The position numbers and the translations under genes were made by a program. A stretch of DNA of 64,000 bases from Chrysopilus asiliformis (Eukaryota; Arthropoda; Insecta; Diptera; Rhagionidae), in contig OZ035962.1 in the NCBI GenBank assembly GCA_964034945.1, forward strand, positions 12,095,888 through 12,159,887, written 5' to 3'. The notes beneath the pieces are model-generated. The model saw only the letters and a program-made list of their open reading frames with translations, was not told the DNA's origin and searched no databases. Below, in pieces: positions 26,301-40,200 of the stretch (positions within the stretch are counted from its first letter, which is position 1; each line of letters starts with the position of its first letter).

Positions 26301-29300
26301 AGAAGAAAAAACTTGATTTAGACGAAAACCAAGGAAAAACAAATAAGAAGTTTGTACGAAGTTGTTTTAAACCGCAACGATTTAAATTAAGAGCTATACA
26401 GTCTTAAGCGAAAATTAAATTTTACGCTCTATGCGTTCCACAAATAACCGCAACGCAAATTGTAAAAATACCAATAAAGAAAAATTCGACGCGAGCCAAA
26501 TTTACGCGAGCCAGGCGCTCTTCGTGAAAAACGTCTGAAAAAGTGCGCCGCAGGCAAAAAAAAATGTAATTTGGAGCCATCCCCAGCCGAAGTAAAGTAC
26601 GTTTTGCTTTTTTTCTGCTGTTTAATAAATATAACACTAACTTTGAGGAACAAGTTCTGCGAAAAACGGATATCCGAACATTCAAAAACCGAGAACTGCC
26701 TGAGAACCGGTTCTGAGTCTGGGACAAAAGTTTCGTTTCCTGGATCCCGGGACAACATGAGGCGTAAATTCGGGATTGCTCCGGGCATTTCGGGGCGTAT
26801 TGTCTTCGTAACTGTACAGGGTAGAAGGAAAAGTCTCAAGAGCATTTTTTATTTTTTTGTGAATCAAGTTTAAGAGATTTTCGGAAGAAATAAAAAACAT
26901 GTAAAACATACAGATATTACCAACCCTCCTGTTTAGGAAATTGCATAAAAACCTATCAATGTTCACCATAAATTTCATGTGTTTGCACTTTTCAATTACG
27001 TTCTTTATTTTTATTCAGGTGAATCTGATTTAGCATTAAATTTTATATATCGCTCGTGTTTCATAAAATCAAAATCGTCAACTCAGCTGAAACACTTAAC
27101 GCTTGTCTGTGATTGAAATCAACACACTTTAATTTCACAGCTCGTTTTTTTTCTATTTTTAATATCCAATAAATTTTATCGTTTTTTTTCGCTATTCGTG
27201 CAAATTTTTTAACGACATATTTGGATATTCATAAATCAATTAGACTTGGCAGAACAAGCGATTTGTAATTATTGCAAACTATTTAGTTTTATTTTAATCG
27301 ATCCGATATACATTTATTATGAAAATTTATGTCATAAATTATTTCGATGATGAACGATACAATTTGAAATTTCAAAATTTTTTAACGGAGACGAGAATAT
27401 ATTTTAATATTTATGGTACGGAAGTAATGCCTAGATTTTTTTTTCACCTGTTCTTTTAGCCGTTTTTGTAGTTCCTAGCCTTGAATCAGTGTGGAATTGC
27501 ACATTCTACGGAATTCAATTTCCGGATGTTGTATTAACTTTTGTGTAGGGTAATAGACACAGTCGCCTACATCTATTCAAACGCAATTTAAATTTAATTT
27601 GCAAGTACAGAGAAAAAATTGAAAATGTGCAATGCAATACACATCGTATGGTTGTTTTTTGAGGTATTGTATTTTTATTAGAGTTATGATGTGGGATGAA
27701 CTTTCTATTCTCTTTAGTTAAGGTTCCAAAGGCCAAAAGGAATATGATGTGGAATTGGTTTCAACATTGCAATTCATTAGTCATGCACGGTGCTTAAATC
27801 ATTGGAGTGCGCAAAATATTCTGTAGATTCAATATATAAATTGATAAAGATATAGACCCTTTTTAGGCATATTATAAAAATTAATTAAATAAACTATATT
27901 TTCGTTTTTCTATCACTCAGAAAAAAAATAAAGCTGGGCACGAATCATAGTCACCCACGCGTCTGCAAAACACCGGAATCGACGCGACAGATCTTGCAAT
28001 CCTGATTACCGACGCCTGATTTTTTCAGTGCAGTGCAGTGCTTTGATTGTCACATCTGTCAAAATGTTTGCTCTTTTGGAAAACGTGTTTGATTTTGGGG
28101 AAAAAATTGACCCTGAAGAAAATTTAAGACGCGTTTTTGCAGACGCGTCGGTGTCTATGATCGGGCCCCTGATCCCAGTCAACTTTTTGACAAGTCAACT
28201 TTTTGACAAGTCAACTTTTTGACAAGGTAACTTTTTGACCTATAGCAGACAGACAGAATTATTCATTACATGACATTATATCTACGAAATACCTATCTCA
28301 GGTGAATCCGTAAAGCTTCTTCCGCCCGGCTTTACTTGCGGCTAGTTTAATTTTTAAATTTCTTGCGCCACAGGTGAAAAATTTTTATTTTTGCTGGCGC
28401 AGGTGAACGCGCGCTAAATTTTCCTGCAGAAAGCCAATTACGCCGTACGCAAGTCGACGATTTTTACTCAATTTCTCTGAGTGTATAACTTAACCGAAAA
28501 AATGCCGCGTTTCCGGAATTTTTAGTTATCATGGAAAATTTGATGGAAAACCCTTCCTCCACTTTTATTTGTTTTATTTTCTTTTTCTTCCCTCACCTAG
28601 TTTTTATTACATTTTTCTCGAGATACCTTCAAATAGGTGCCTGGTTTCCAAAACTTTGAGGATCCGATTCCGCGAAAAACGAGACAAAAATCGAGAACTC
28701 GGAACCGGAAAATCGTGGTTTTCATTAGCCCTAATAAATACGGCAACAAATGCTATGGAAAATCTCTGAGTATTGGAAGCAGCTTCCTTTCTGCACATCT
28801 GTAATCTCTATCTCAGCGCTACAACCGGTTTCCGGTCTTGGCCTGCAGCAATGTCTCTCGCCAGAGGTCCCGGTCACGCGCCGAAGTCCTCCAGTTTTGC
28901 ATTCTAAATCTTTTCGAAGAATTACATCTGTACTAAGGAAAACAAAGTTTTCGCTCTGAATATTCTGTTCAATTGAGGAATTTGTTTCACATTTTTATTT
29001 TATTTGATTATTTTTTTGGGAAATACTCAGGGTGTGCTCTGCACCTTCTGCACCTTAGACCACACGCCACTGCAGTTAATAATGTTGATTACAAGTTAAT
29101 AGATTTTCATTCAAATATTTTACAATACTAATTATGTGTTAAATTCCTAACTTATATTGTGTTTTCGTTTTATTTTCTTAATAGTTAAACAATTGAAAAA
29201 AAGAGAAATTTCTTTGCGAAAAAACGATGTCCCAAATCACACTTTTCCGGGAGGGTACCAAATTCTTACACTTTTTGAATAATAAACCAATGAGTTTTTT

Positions 29301-32300
29301 TATTTTTCTCATTTGAAAACTCACGCCAATGAGTTCTCAAATGAGAAAATCTTTAAAAAATAATAAGAAATTTTCTTTCATCTATTAATAAAAATAAAAT
29401 AAAAGTTTCTGGAAAAAATCCATAGTCAGTAGTACAGCACGTGCCCTTTTATTTTGTAATATGTTAAAAATAGATCTTTCTGCATATCAGTCACGAGTTT
29501 TCCCTACATTAAACATAATATAGAGTTCTCGGAATAACATTTGATGAAAAACGGAAAAGCCATTCATGTGCGTAATCAAGTTTTCTTATCAAACTAGTTA
29601 TTTAGGCGGCATTTTATCATTAATAAAAGCAATTTCGACATTTTATCCCCCAATCATATCTACTGATAATAACCAGATAGCAGCGAAAAAAAATTATTCA
29701 TTAATTTTTATTGAACATTGAATAATTTTTATGGAACCGATTTTTATCTGTTAGGTACATTACCGAGAAAATGGAGTACATTCTGAAATTCCGAGGAAAT
29801 TTCATTAAAATTCGTCAAAGCACATTTTTTTTGGTATTCAATGCGCATGTTTTGTTGAATTAAATGATGTTTCAAATTACATATGGAATACATTCCATAT
29901 GCGCTGCTCTATGGCCTATTATACTTTTATACCTTTATGTCTGTCTGACACTTATAGCATTTACCTGAATTATAGCGTTATGGCAGCGACAGAATCGAGT
30001 GGAAATTTCCACTCGCGAATTTTTTTTTCTTCTTTGACTGAAAAGACGTTTTTATGCTCCTATGTTGGCATGTTAACAACCTCAAGTGTACGACGCCTTT
30101 ACGTATAGTTCATATCTTCATGCAATGATCCGCACAAGTTGGACTCAAATATCTTAAGAATATACACATTAGAGGGGGAGACGAGACGTCCGGGAAAGTG
30201 AAAGAAAACGCTGGGATCTGTGCTTGAAAAGAAAAAAAAACGGAGACTTAAACCGCTGACGATCACTATTTATGTATAAATGATCTTTCTACGCCGCGTC
30301 GAACTGCGAGCGAACGGATTAAAATCCCATCCAGCATTTCTATATCCATTCAACCGCACGTTTTAATGGCGAGATGGCGGGCAAAAAGCAATAAGTAGAT
30401 CATAATATTTCGGAAAAAGGTCTTCTATAGAAAACATTATTGATTCGGGTTACCAGATTTAATAATTGTTTTTCAGTTTTCTAAATAATTTTATTGGACA
30501 ATTTGATTTCTCATTATTCACCACTATTGGGCCATGATCTTGGAAATTGAAGATCGTAGAAAATTCACGCTTACCGGTTGAATGCATGACCAAGGATCGG
30601 TTATGGATCATTAGCTCCTTCACGCAATTATGTAATTTGCAGAATTTTATGGTAGACTTGATCAGAACCGCGGTGATTTACTGACATCACACGAGATAAT
30701 TTATTCGTTAAAGATATGGATGTAATTATTTTTATACCTGTCAATGATTCATTTTCACCTTTTTGCTAATTTTTTATGAAGGTGGGTATTGAGTGGCCAA
30801 AAATGGCAAAAATGGCAAAAAGTGTAATGCGGAATGATGGAAACTGGAAATGAATACTGATTTTTGTACTTAATTGTTTTGGTGGTCACATGTTAAAAGA
30901 ACGAAAATCGATTTGCAGAAAAGGCGCCAGAATTTAATATCTTTTCGGATGGAGATTATATTTCGGCATGTCCTGAAAATAAACTTAGGGTGACCATAAA
31001 TTTTTTTGTTCAAATTAAGGTCAAATGAGTAGTAAGGAACGGGGTCAGAAATGGAAAATTGTTCATATCTCGAGATTAATCGAAAAATACGAAATAAGTC
31101 AAACGTAAAAACGATTTTAACCTCCAAATCTTTATCAACAAACTGATTTTTTTCGATCATTATTCTTTTTTCTTTAGAACTCTTTAGTGTTATTTATATT
31201 TTTAGAACTCTTTACTATAATAATAATATTTTATTTTATTGAATGTTTCATCATACATAGTATATATAATTATTTTATTTTCTACAAATTTTAGTCTCAG
31301 GCTATTTTCTTGATTTTATAGATTTTTATTTTTAGTATAGACGATTTTAGCGCAATAAAGAACTCTTTAGAACTCTGCAAAGGTTTTTTGAGAAAAATAT
31401 ACTTTCTAATCACAAAAGCCATAATAAAATGCGCCTCAGGCGATTTATTTTTAAATCAGGACCGAAAATTCGGAAAATTAGCTTAAAGAATGAATCGAAA
31501 AATCTGCAACAAAAATTTAGATTCCGGGACACCGAGACAACATGCTTAAATCCGGGACTGTACCAGCCAATTCAAGACATATGGTCACCCTACTTATAGA
31601 TCGGTATGATATTCTTAATTGCTAAAAATTGAAAAAAATTTAAACTCCATATGAGAATCATAAAGATTTCAATTTACTTTTGTCTGTACATTCACTAACA
31701 CGATAATTACCAAACTCTCGTAAAAATTGATCTATAAGTTCTTGGCTGAGCTAAATCGGAAACTCCTTCAAATTCTCCATTATTTTTTACGATTTTCTTG
31801 GAAATTTTCTTGGTGCATCAAAAGGCGAGAATGGGATTTCAGGTTCCAAGGGATGCAGATCTCTGAAAAGATTTAAAAGTATGCAATGTTGATCTCCAAA
31901 TATACGCAGATTTATTAAACTTAAGACTCCTGTGGTACTGAATCTCATTTTATTTATTTCATTTTTTTTAGTCTTGCAAGAGTGTAGGTTCGTTCTACAA
32001 AACATTAACTCTGACTCCGCAGATTCTTTAAGGCCTGTGTCCACATGGAAGTTTATTTGCAGAAGTCGCTTCTAGCAGAGACTTCTGGAAGTTTTTCCCG
32101 TGGAAACACTAACTGCAAGTGAACTTCCAGAAGTTGTGACACCAGAAATCTCTTCTGGAAGCGACTTCTGCAAATAAACTTCCATGTGGACACAGGCCTT
32201 AACACGTTGACTGCCACCATGGAAGTGAAAAACTCGGGTCCCAGAGACCAGTCGACTTTTTTCAAGAACTTCATTGAAATTATATTATTTTTATGAACTT

Positions 32301-34244
32301 TCGAGATATACCGCAATATACCGCAATATACCGCTTGTGGTTCCACATTAGACTCACAAAATTCATAGCCCAAATAGCAAAAAAGGTTTCCCAGATTATC
32401 TATTATTTTTTTCAAAAGTATTTTACAGTTTTGTGCATTGAATGCTTTACCACACAGCTTAAAGTAAAGTGCTGTGAGGCCACATGTGTCTCACATGGCC
32501 TGAGGGGCTCATTTTACTGTGAGACCACGTCCGTCTCACATGGCACTCAACGTGTTAAAGACCAACTCCGACTCCACACCCCTGGTTTGTAGGAACCTCG
32601 TTTTTTTTGATCATTCAAGAAAATGTATGACGTGCCATAAATTGGAAAAAATAAGAGAATTTTGCTAAAAAACAGATGTATATACACTTTTCCGAATTTA
32701 AACTCCTCTAAGAATTTCGAGCTTCCTATCGGCTATCGACGATGTAAACAGAACAATTTCATGTACTGTAAAAAATCAAATATATCAACAAATTTACCTT
32801 GGCAACACATAAACATTAAGAACAGATTTCTTGTGATCATAACTTAAATACCATCCAGACGTAATGCTGACGGTCTCAAAATAGATTTCGCCAAAGGCCC
32901 TGCATAAAATTTGAATATTTTCAACCTCATTTTACCCTCTATGATGTATATTCAAACTATGATGCTTCCAATTTACGTGTCCACATCTAACATATTTAGA
33001 ATTATGCAAACAAATCCTAAATACTATTCCGATTTCATACTATTGTATTTGTAAAGTGTCGCCCAAGTAGAAATGATCTTCAGACCTGAGATAGGAGTGC
33101 AAAATGCGTCTACAATGACACAGGGTGGCCATGAAAAGCTTTTCATTGAGTAAATTTTTCCACAATAAAAATATGAATTGAAGATGAAATTTTTTCTTAC
33201 CAAAAGATAAACACGCAAAAAAAGAGAACTTTGTATGTAAATATTTACAAATTAGAAGTTGGGTCTAACTGGGTAATTTATGGCATTGATCTGGTAATTA
33301 TTAGCAGTATTTTTAGTTTGCGGAACTGCTTAATTTCTATTTGTGTTTACTTAAATTCGGCTGATTCGTTCGAGCTCTGATAACAATCAACTTATTTAAG
33401 TTGTGTCTTTAGCTCGGTTTTTTACCAGACTTATCTGGTAAATGGATGTGCAATGGAAAATTACTATTAATGATGTCAAGAACGGTGACAAAGTAACACC
33501 CACTAGACCAGTGGTTCCCAAACTTTTTTGGCCCACGGACCCCTTTCATAGTCATAACTTGCCCACGGACCCCTTTTCATAGCCAAATCTTGCCCACGGA
33601 CCCTGGGTGAAAAACCATTACATAAATGCATAATAGAAACATTACAAATTTAACTTTGATGTCTTGAATGGTAAATGGTGACGTAAAAATAAAATATTTA
33701 TAAAACATTTTTTTGAAGAAGTATTTATTGAAATTATAACTTTTGTTTTAAAATACAAAAAAAAATTAATGACTTGGATGAACCTGATGGGATGTTATGA
33801 GTGTATTTATGTTCGGCTCAATGTTTGTGAGTAGCAACCGCAAATCCCCACAAGTAGATACTAATTTCTAGTCGGTTTCTTTTTTTGTGATGAGGCTCAT
33901 AGCGGCACTGAATCTACGTTCTACCAAATAGGAAGACGGAAAAGCAATCAACAGCTTCTGTTATTTATTGGGACCTCTCGCTGTTTTTCTTATCAAAATT
34001 AAAGCTTAATAGAAACTTTTAGGGAAATACCTGTTATTGGAAGTATTGGCCATCACTGGCCACTACTTTTTCCCATCTCTCTAGCAGCATTTGGATTCCC
34101 TTCCCGAAAAACGAAGCGTCTTTTGAGGCAATCCAGGAATCGACCCAGTTTTTCGCGTTCTCATAACAACGGAAGTGCTGGTCCGTCAGGCTATTGCTCA
34201 TCGACCGGAACAGGTAGTAATCCGAAGGGGCGATGTCTGGAGAG

Positions 34245-34276
<32 letters not shown>

Positions 34277-37200
34277 GCTTTCAAGGTATGCCTTAACCTG
34301 CCTTGAAACGTGAGGCCGTGCATTATCGTGCTGCAGGATGACCTTATCGTGCCTTTTTGCATATAGCGGCCGTTTTTCCCTTAAGGCCTCGCTCAGACGC
34401 TCTAATTGAAGCCGATAAAGGTCTCCTGTGATGGTGTTACTTGGTCTTAGCAGCTCATAATAGACCACACCCAGCTGGTCCCACCATATGCAGAGAAGGA
34501 GCTTAGAGCCATGGATGTTCGGCTTGGCCGTGGACGCTGACGCATGTCCAGGCATACCCCACGACTTCCTCCTCTTTGGATTATCGTATCGAATCCATTT
34601 TTCATCCCCTGTCACTATGCGATGGAGGAAACTTTTCCGCTTTTGCCGCTGCAGCAACTGTTCGCACGTGAGCAGACGCCTTTCAATGTCGCGAGGCTTC
34701 AGCTGATAGGGGACCCAATAACCCTCTTTCTGCATCATTCCTATTGACTTTAACCGTTTTGAGACAGTTGTGTCGTCAACTCCTAAAGACTCTCCCAGTT
34801 CAGCTAAAGTCTGGCACGAGTCGTCAAAGAGTAACGCCTCCAGCTCCTCGTCTTCGATTTTTTTTGGCGCCCCAGTGCGTTCTTTGTCCTCCAGGTCAAA
34901 ATCACCGTTTTTGAAGCGTCGATACCAATCTCTGCATGTTGTTTCCGATAAGGCATGTTTTCCGTATGTCTCCTTCAAAATCCTGTGAGCCTCTGCTGTA
35001 GATTTCTTTAGAAAAAAATAATGCAGCAAGACTCCCCGCAAACACTCTTTTTTCGGAACAAAACTCTCCATGGTTAACTCGATTGCACAACAAATTGTTT
35101 ATGCGCCAGCGAGACGAAATGCTCGGAATTCCTCACTAGCTCATCGCACTTCTAAACGGATGCGTCACCCCCAGAAACTGTACGCAGATAGGACCGGAAA
35201 CGCCATCTGTTCTCAAACAGCGAGAACTTATTCAAGGTCCCAATATTTTAACTTCCATATTAATTAAAATGTGTCACAATTTTTTTATTTTATTTGAAAC
35301 CTTGCGCGGACCCCCTGACGTTCTTCAGGGACCCCCAAATCAATTTTAATTTTCCACGGACCCCCTGAATGATCCCGGGGACCCCTGGGGGTCCGTAGGG
35401 ACCACTTTGGGAACCACTGCACTAGACGGAGTGAATCATTGTTACCAAATATATTTATTGTACGTAGCAAACTTTATCTGCATAATTGTGAATTGGATTT
35501 TTTTTAATCTCTCATACAAATATTTATTACCTATTTAATTCCGAGACTATAATGAGATTATGCAATCTTAATATAGTGACGTTGAAATCTTATCAGACAT
35601 TTCTACGTCAGAATTTTGTAATTGTCTAATAAAGTGACCGATATTGATAAAAATTTGTATGAAAAATGACTTTTTAATCAGTATCCGGTGAGTTTGAACT
35701 TTACTTCCGAAAACATAATCAATTTAGGAAGAAAAGCCACAATTGCCAGGGGCCAATCCTCTATATGATGACACAGAAAATGTTTATTTTAAAAAATCCA
35801 TGTGTATAGGAGAGGGGGAAAGGAGTGGCTCGAAATCACATTCTAAACAGATTGTACCATAATAAATTTTGCAATGTGACTCACCGTTTTCGAGAAAATT
35901 GCAAAAAACTGTTTCGTTTGCATTGGGGAGGGGCAAAGCCTGTTTAAGAGCTTAGCCTAGCCATTTACGAGAACTCAAACTATAAAAAATGTCAAGTCTC
36001 TAGCTCAATCCTTTCGAAAGTTATTGAGTTCACAGATGGGATGGACAGAAAGACGGACAGACAGAGAGACAGACGGACAGACAGACGGACAGACAGGCGG
36101 ACAGACAGACAGATGGACAGACGGACAGACAGACAGACGGACAGACGGACAGACAGACGGACAAACAGACGGACAGACAGACGGACAGACAGACGGACAG
36201 ACAGACATAAGCACAGGTAGACAAACGGACAGACAGACAGGCGGAAATCAAAATCTTTTGTCATCCCTAACTGCCTGATGTAGTTCATTTTTGTGTCCGA
36301 TGATTGGTTCGGTGCGTTTCAAACGATATACTAGATCTAATATACTTCTATATGATATATCATATAGAGTATAAAAACGTCACAATTATTTTAAAATTAT
36401 ATGTGATGATACAAACACGTTTTTCTTTTGCAGAATATTTTGTACGCCAAGTTTTGTTCTAAAAACGTACAGAGTTTAATGATCGCTAATGTCCACTTGT
36501 AAACTTGAACAATGAGGTCACATAAAAGTTATTTTTATTCGATGACAAAAATAATTTTTTGTATTATAAGTTCGTTTCGTTTCAATACTATGTGCGTCGT
36601 TTTTCATAATTTATTCTCGTACAGATAATTACTTAAATCAATGCAGTTTGAAGATAAAAATATATTTTATACATTGAAAATGGCAGATTCCTTGAATCAT
36701 CGTTCATACGTTTTTAATTTATTGTGATATAAGACATTTTTGTACCAATACAATTTTTCTGATGAATGGGTAAAAAAATTTTCAAAAGTTCGTTTCTTAT
36801 TATTAGTTAATTGTGTTAATTTTTTCAACGGAGTGGTCCAACTGGATTTTGATGTATAGATAAGTTATGTAAAAGCTTATTCTAAACACATTTCGTCTTT
36901 ATAAATTTTTCGATACGAGGGACAGTTTTCGACAAAACAGGAAAAAAAACATCCCCATCCTTGCTTTTCTTGATTAGGATTTATCCAAAACATTATGGTC
37001 ACCCAAACTTTACCTTCAAATTTCAGAAGTATTTGCTTTGAACTAAAAAAAAATTATTTTAAGTCTGTCTACGGTACAAGGTTTGCTAACGATAAAACCT
37101 GTAATATTTATGATGAAATATTATGAACTTTGAGATCTATAAACCCCAGACGACAGTTTCTCTTTACTCATCGCAAAATAGCAAATAAATTTCATTGATT

Positions 37201-40200
37201 AACAATTAATTATAATTGGATTTAATCAAACGATATCTTTATTGATGAATCGTGCGCCGAAAACTGGGCAAATTATGTAAAAAAAAGAAAACTTTTGTGA
37301 CCGCTGATTCCCGGACGAATCAATATCACTAATTTCTTGTTCGCGTGCGTGAATTTCAATAAATTAGTTTTTAAACCACAAAAAAAATCACATCTTTCTT
37401 ACTCGTGATCTTAATGTTTGCAAAAAACCGCTTTGTACCAAATTTCGCATCTTCAGCTATAATTTTTCCAAGAATTTCGTGGCATCTCTTCAGAAAAATG
37501 TTGTCGCATGTGTATGGTAAAATCGATTCCCATAGGACAAAATAATTCTCATGCGACGATATGCAGGATGTGAAAATTAAGTGTTTTCATAATTTTAAGC
37601 ACATTGGTATAAAGAAGATTGGGGTATTTGGAGTTCACAAAGCTTAAATTTAATTTGTATCAAATGGTCCGATTCTTCCTTAATTATTATTTTTTATTTG
37701 GCCATAGTTTCTCGTACATTTTGTATGACAAATCTAAAAAAACCAAAAAATTCATTAAAATACAACTCCTAAACGACCTTAAAACGTATTTAAGACTATT
37801 TACGACGTATTATGCACGCAGAGAAAAAAAAATAGTAAATCTTACTATGTTTTAACAGAGAATCGGGATTACAACTAAAATAGTTAATTTAATTATAAAA
37901 ATTGTCAATTTAACAACAAAATAGTAGATTTTACTACTAAAAGTAGTTAAATTTATTATAAAAAGAATTGATTTTGATTATTTTTGTAATTGAAATTAAC
38001 TATTTTAGTAATAGTCACGATTCGTCATTATAAAATGGTTAGACTTACTATTTGTTCTCTTTATGTGGTGTAGTTACCCCTAATATTTTTCCAAAGAAGC
38101 TAAAATCTAAAAACAATTGGCAGAAAAGTTTGTTATTGGAATATAAATTTAGCACTGCATAATGAAACATAAAACCGCATTAACCGCAATCGGTTTCATA
38201 AATGCCCGAGACGCCAGGCAGTTATGGAAAATTTTCGAATCATAAAAAATTTCAAGTGTCTACAAAAAAGTCGCGATTTTCTTATGAATATGACGTATGG
38301 AGTGCCTAATTTCTCTCTACTCTGCAAAAAAATGATTTCTTCGACACTTTGGCTCCGCTCATAAAATTAAAGAAGTTTCTGTTTGGTCTTGAAGTCCGCG
38401 TGACAAAAAAAAACAGTAGATATTCATATCTAAAGGGGAAAAATTAATGTCGCTTATTTTATGTTCATTTATGTTGTGCTAAAATGAGGGACAAATTAGC
38501 TCAGCAACGTTTTATCAATTTTTATTAGCTTTGTGGTATTTGCTTATGGTCCTTATGTTTGCAGGTTTTAAACACGTGTTGATTGGACCTTGGTGAATGT
38601 AGAATGAAATTTAGATGTTTTATTGTCTTTTTTTTTAATCTAGAGAATTAAATTTCATAAAGGTTTTGAGAATTTATCAAATTAAATTTTATCAAATTTT
38701 ATCAGTTTTATCAAATTTGCTGATCCTAATTGCTTTTTTCAGAGATGCAAAACAAAAGTTTTTTTTTTACTGTGGTTCGGTTTTGAAACAAGGGTGAATG
38801 GATTTCTGGTTTTTAGTTTTCGTTTTAGTTCCCAGAATTTTAAAGTTCTGGTTCTGGTTCTAGTTTTAGTTCCCAGAATTTCAAAATTTGGTTCTGCCCA
38901 ATTGACCAATGTTGGAATTTTTGTACCGTGTCCAAATGTATCACGCAATTTTCCTTTATAAAGTTTAAGAATACCTTATGGTACAAAAAGAACCATTTTC
39001 ACAGGAAAAAATCTTGGATATCCAGTCAAAATTCCATAAATCGTACCTTCGGTACTTGGTACAAGATGAGTGGAAATCCAATTGGTTTTCTAACCAATTT
39101 GGTCAATTGGGTGGTTTTGGGTTCTAAAATTTCAAATATTTTGTTCTGATTTTGGTTCTGAAACTTAAAAAAAATCTATTCAAAAAATTCAAATTTGAAC
39201 AGAACGAAGCTATTAAAAAAATTTCTAGTTTTTGGGTTGCTTACAGCATTTTTTAAAAAATTGGTTTCGTTTTGGTTCGGCCATCTTTTCTAAAAATGTT
39301 TTGATTTTCGTTCGGTTCGGCCATCTTTTTTTCAGAGCGGTTTGGTTTATAGTTTGATTTTGGTTCACTCAGATTTCGATGGTTCAGTGGTTTTTGGCCC
39401 GATTCAAAAAACCGATTAGCATCTCTGTATTTTATTCGCTATTTAAGCCAGTGGAAAGGGCAGGTTTGTTTGCCGCAAATAATTTGTGACAAATTTTCTT
39501 CAGAAGATGGGAGTAATTTGTGACAAATTTTCTTCAGAAGATTTCATTTCAATCGGTTCAGGGGTTTTTTAGCCAGAGCTCTTGAAAGAGAGTGGGATTA
39601 GTCAGTTTTTTAGTCAGAGCTTTTGAAAGAGAGTAAGATTTGGCTTTGCCTTTGGCTAAGATTTTCCAGTTCATTTTTATTTTTCTCAATATTCGAATAA
39701 GCTTGATATCTGTATCTGAAATAAATATTTTAAGGGTATTTTGAGAGTCAAAAATTAGTTAACCCGTTCGGTATTTTGATGCCATATGGCAACGCAGTTA
39801 TAAATTTGAATTTACTTATTACTTATTTATTTTCAACACTCTATTCTCATTCAGTGCACCATTAAGTGCATTTGTGACCCAATTTTGATTTTTTGAGTAA
39901 AAAGCTGGACCACAGTGGACTTATTTGAAAAAAATTAAAATTTTTAATTTTTTTTTTCAAATTTTTTTTTTGTTTTAAATGAATACTAATAGCTTAAACA
40001 TCATTAATTTGTATATAGAATATTTTTAACCCCCATAGAAAAAAACATGTACCGAACGGGTTAAACTGGCGATCTAAGTGCAATAGAAGTCCAATTTTTT
40101 TTGAATTTTTTTAAATTGTATATTAATAAATGTCGAAACAAATGTCGTAAATCATTGGTTAACCCGTTCGGTACAATTTTTTTTCTATGGGGGTTAAAAA

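Larger units (their letters stand above)
33509..35419. mobile_element. Non-autonomous hAT element, interrupted by the mariner
   Basis: Ends are CAGTGGTTCCCAAAC and its inverse. It is flanked by a perfect 8-bp target duplication CACTAGAC (33501-33508, 35420-35427), the hAT hallmark. Without the mariner it is about 633 bp and encodes nothing. The left subterminal region holds two extra copies of a unit of about 32 bp beginning CCCACGGACCCC that the sibling at 24.3 kb lacks. Confidence 0.9.

Noticed and set aside
26429..26845. 138-codon minus-strand frame
   Set aside because: It lies in a family B fragment, overlaps other frames of similar length and has no recognisable motif.
32053..32415. 120-codon minus-strand frame
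   Set aside because: It runs through the 167-bp foldback and the neighbouring TTAA element, both non-coding.
35992..36288. Overlapping frames of 70-100 codons on both strands
   Set aside because: All come from the (RGAC)n array of a family M repeat.
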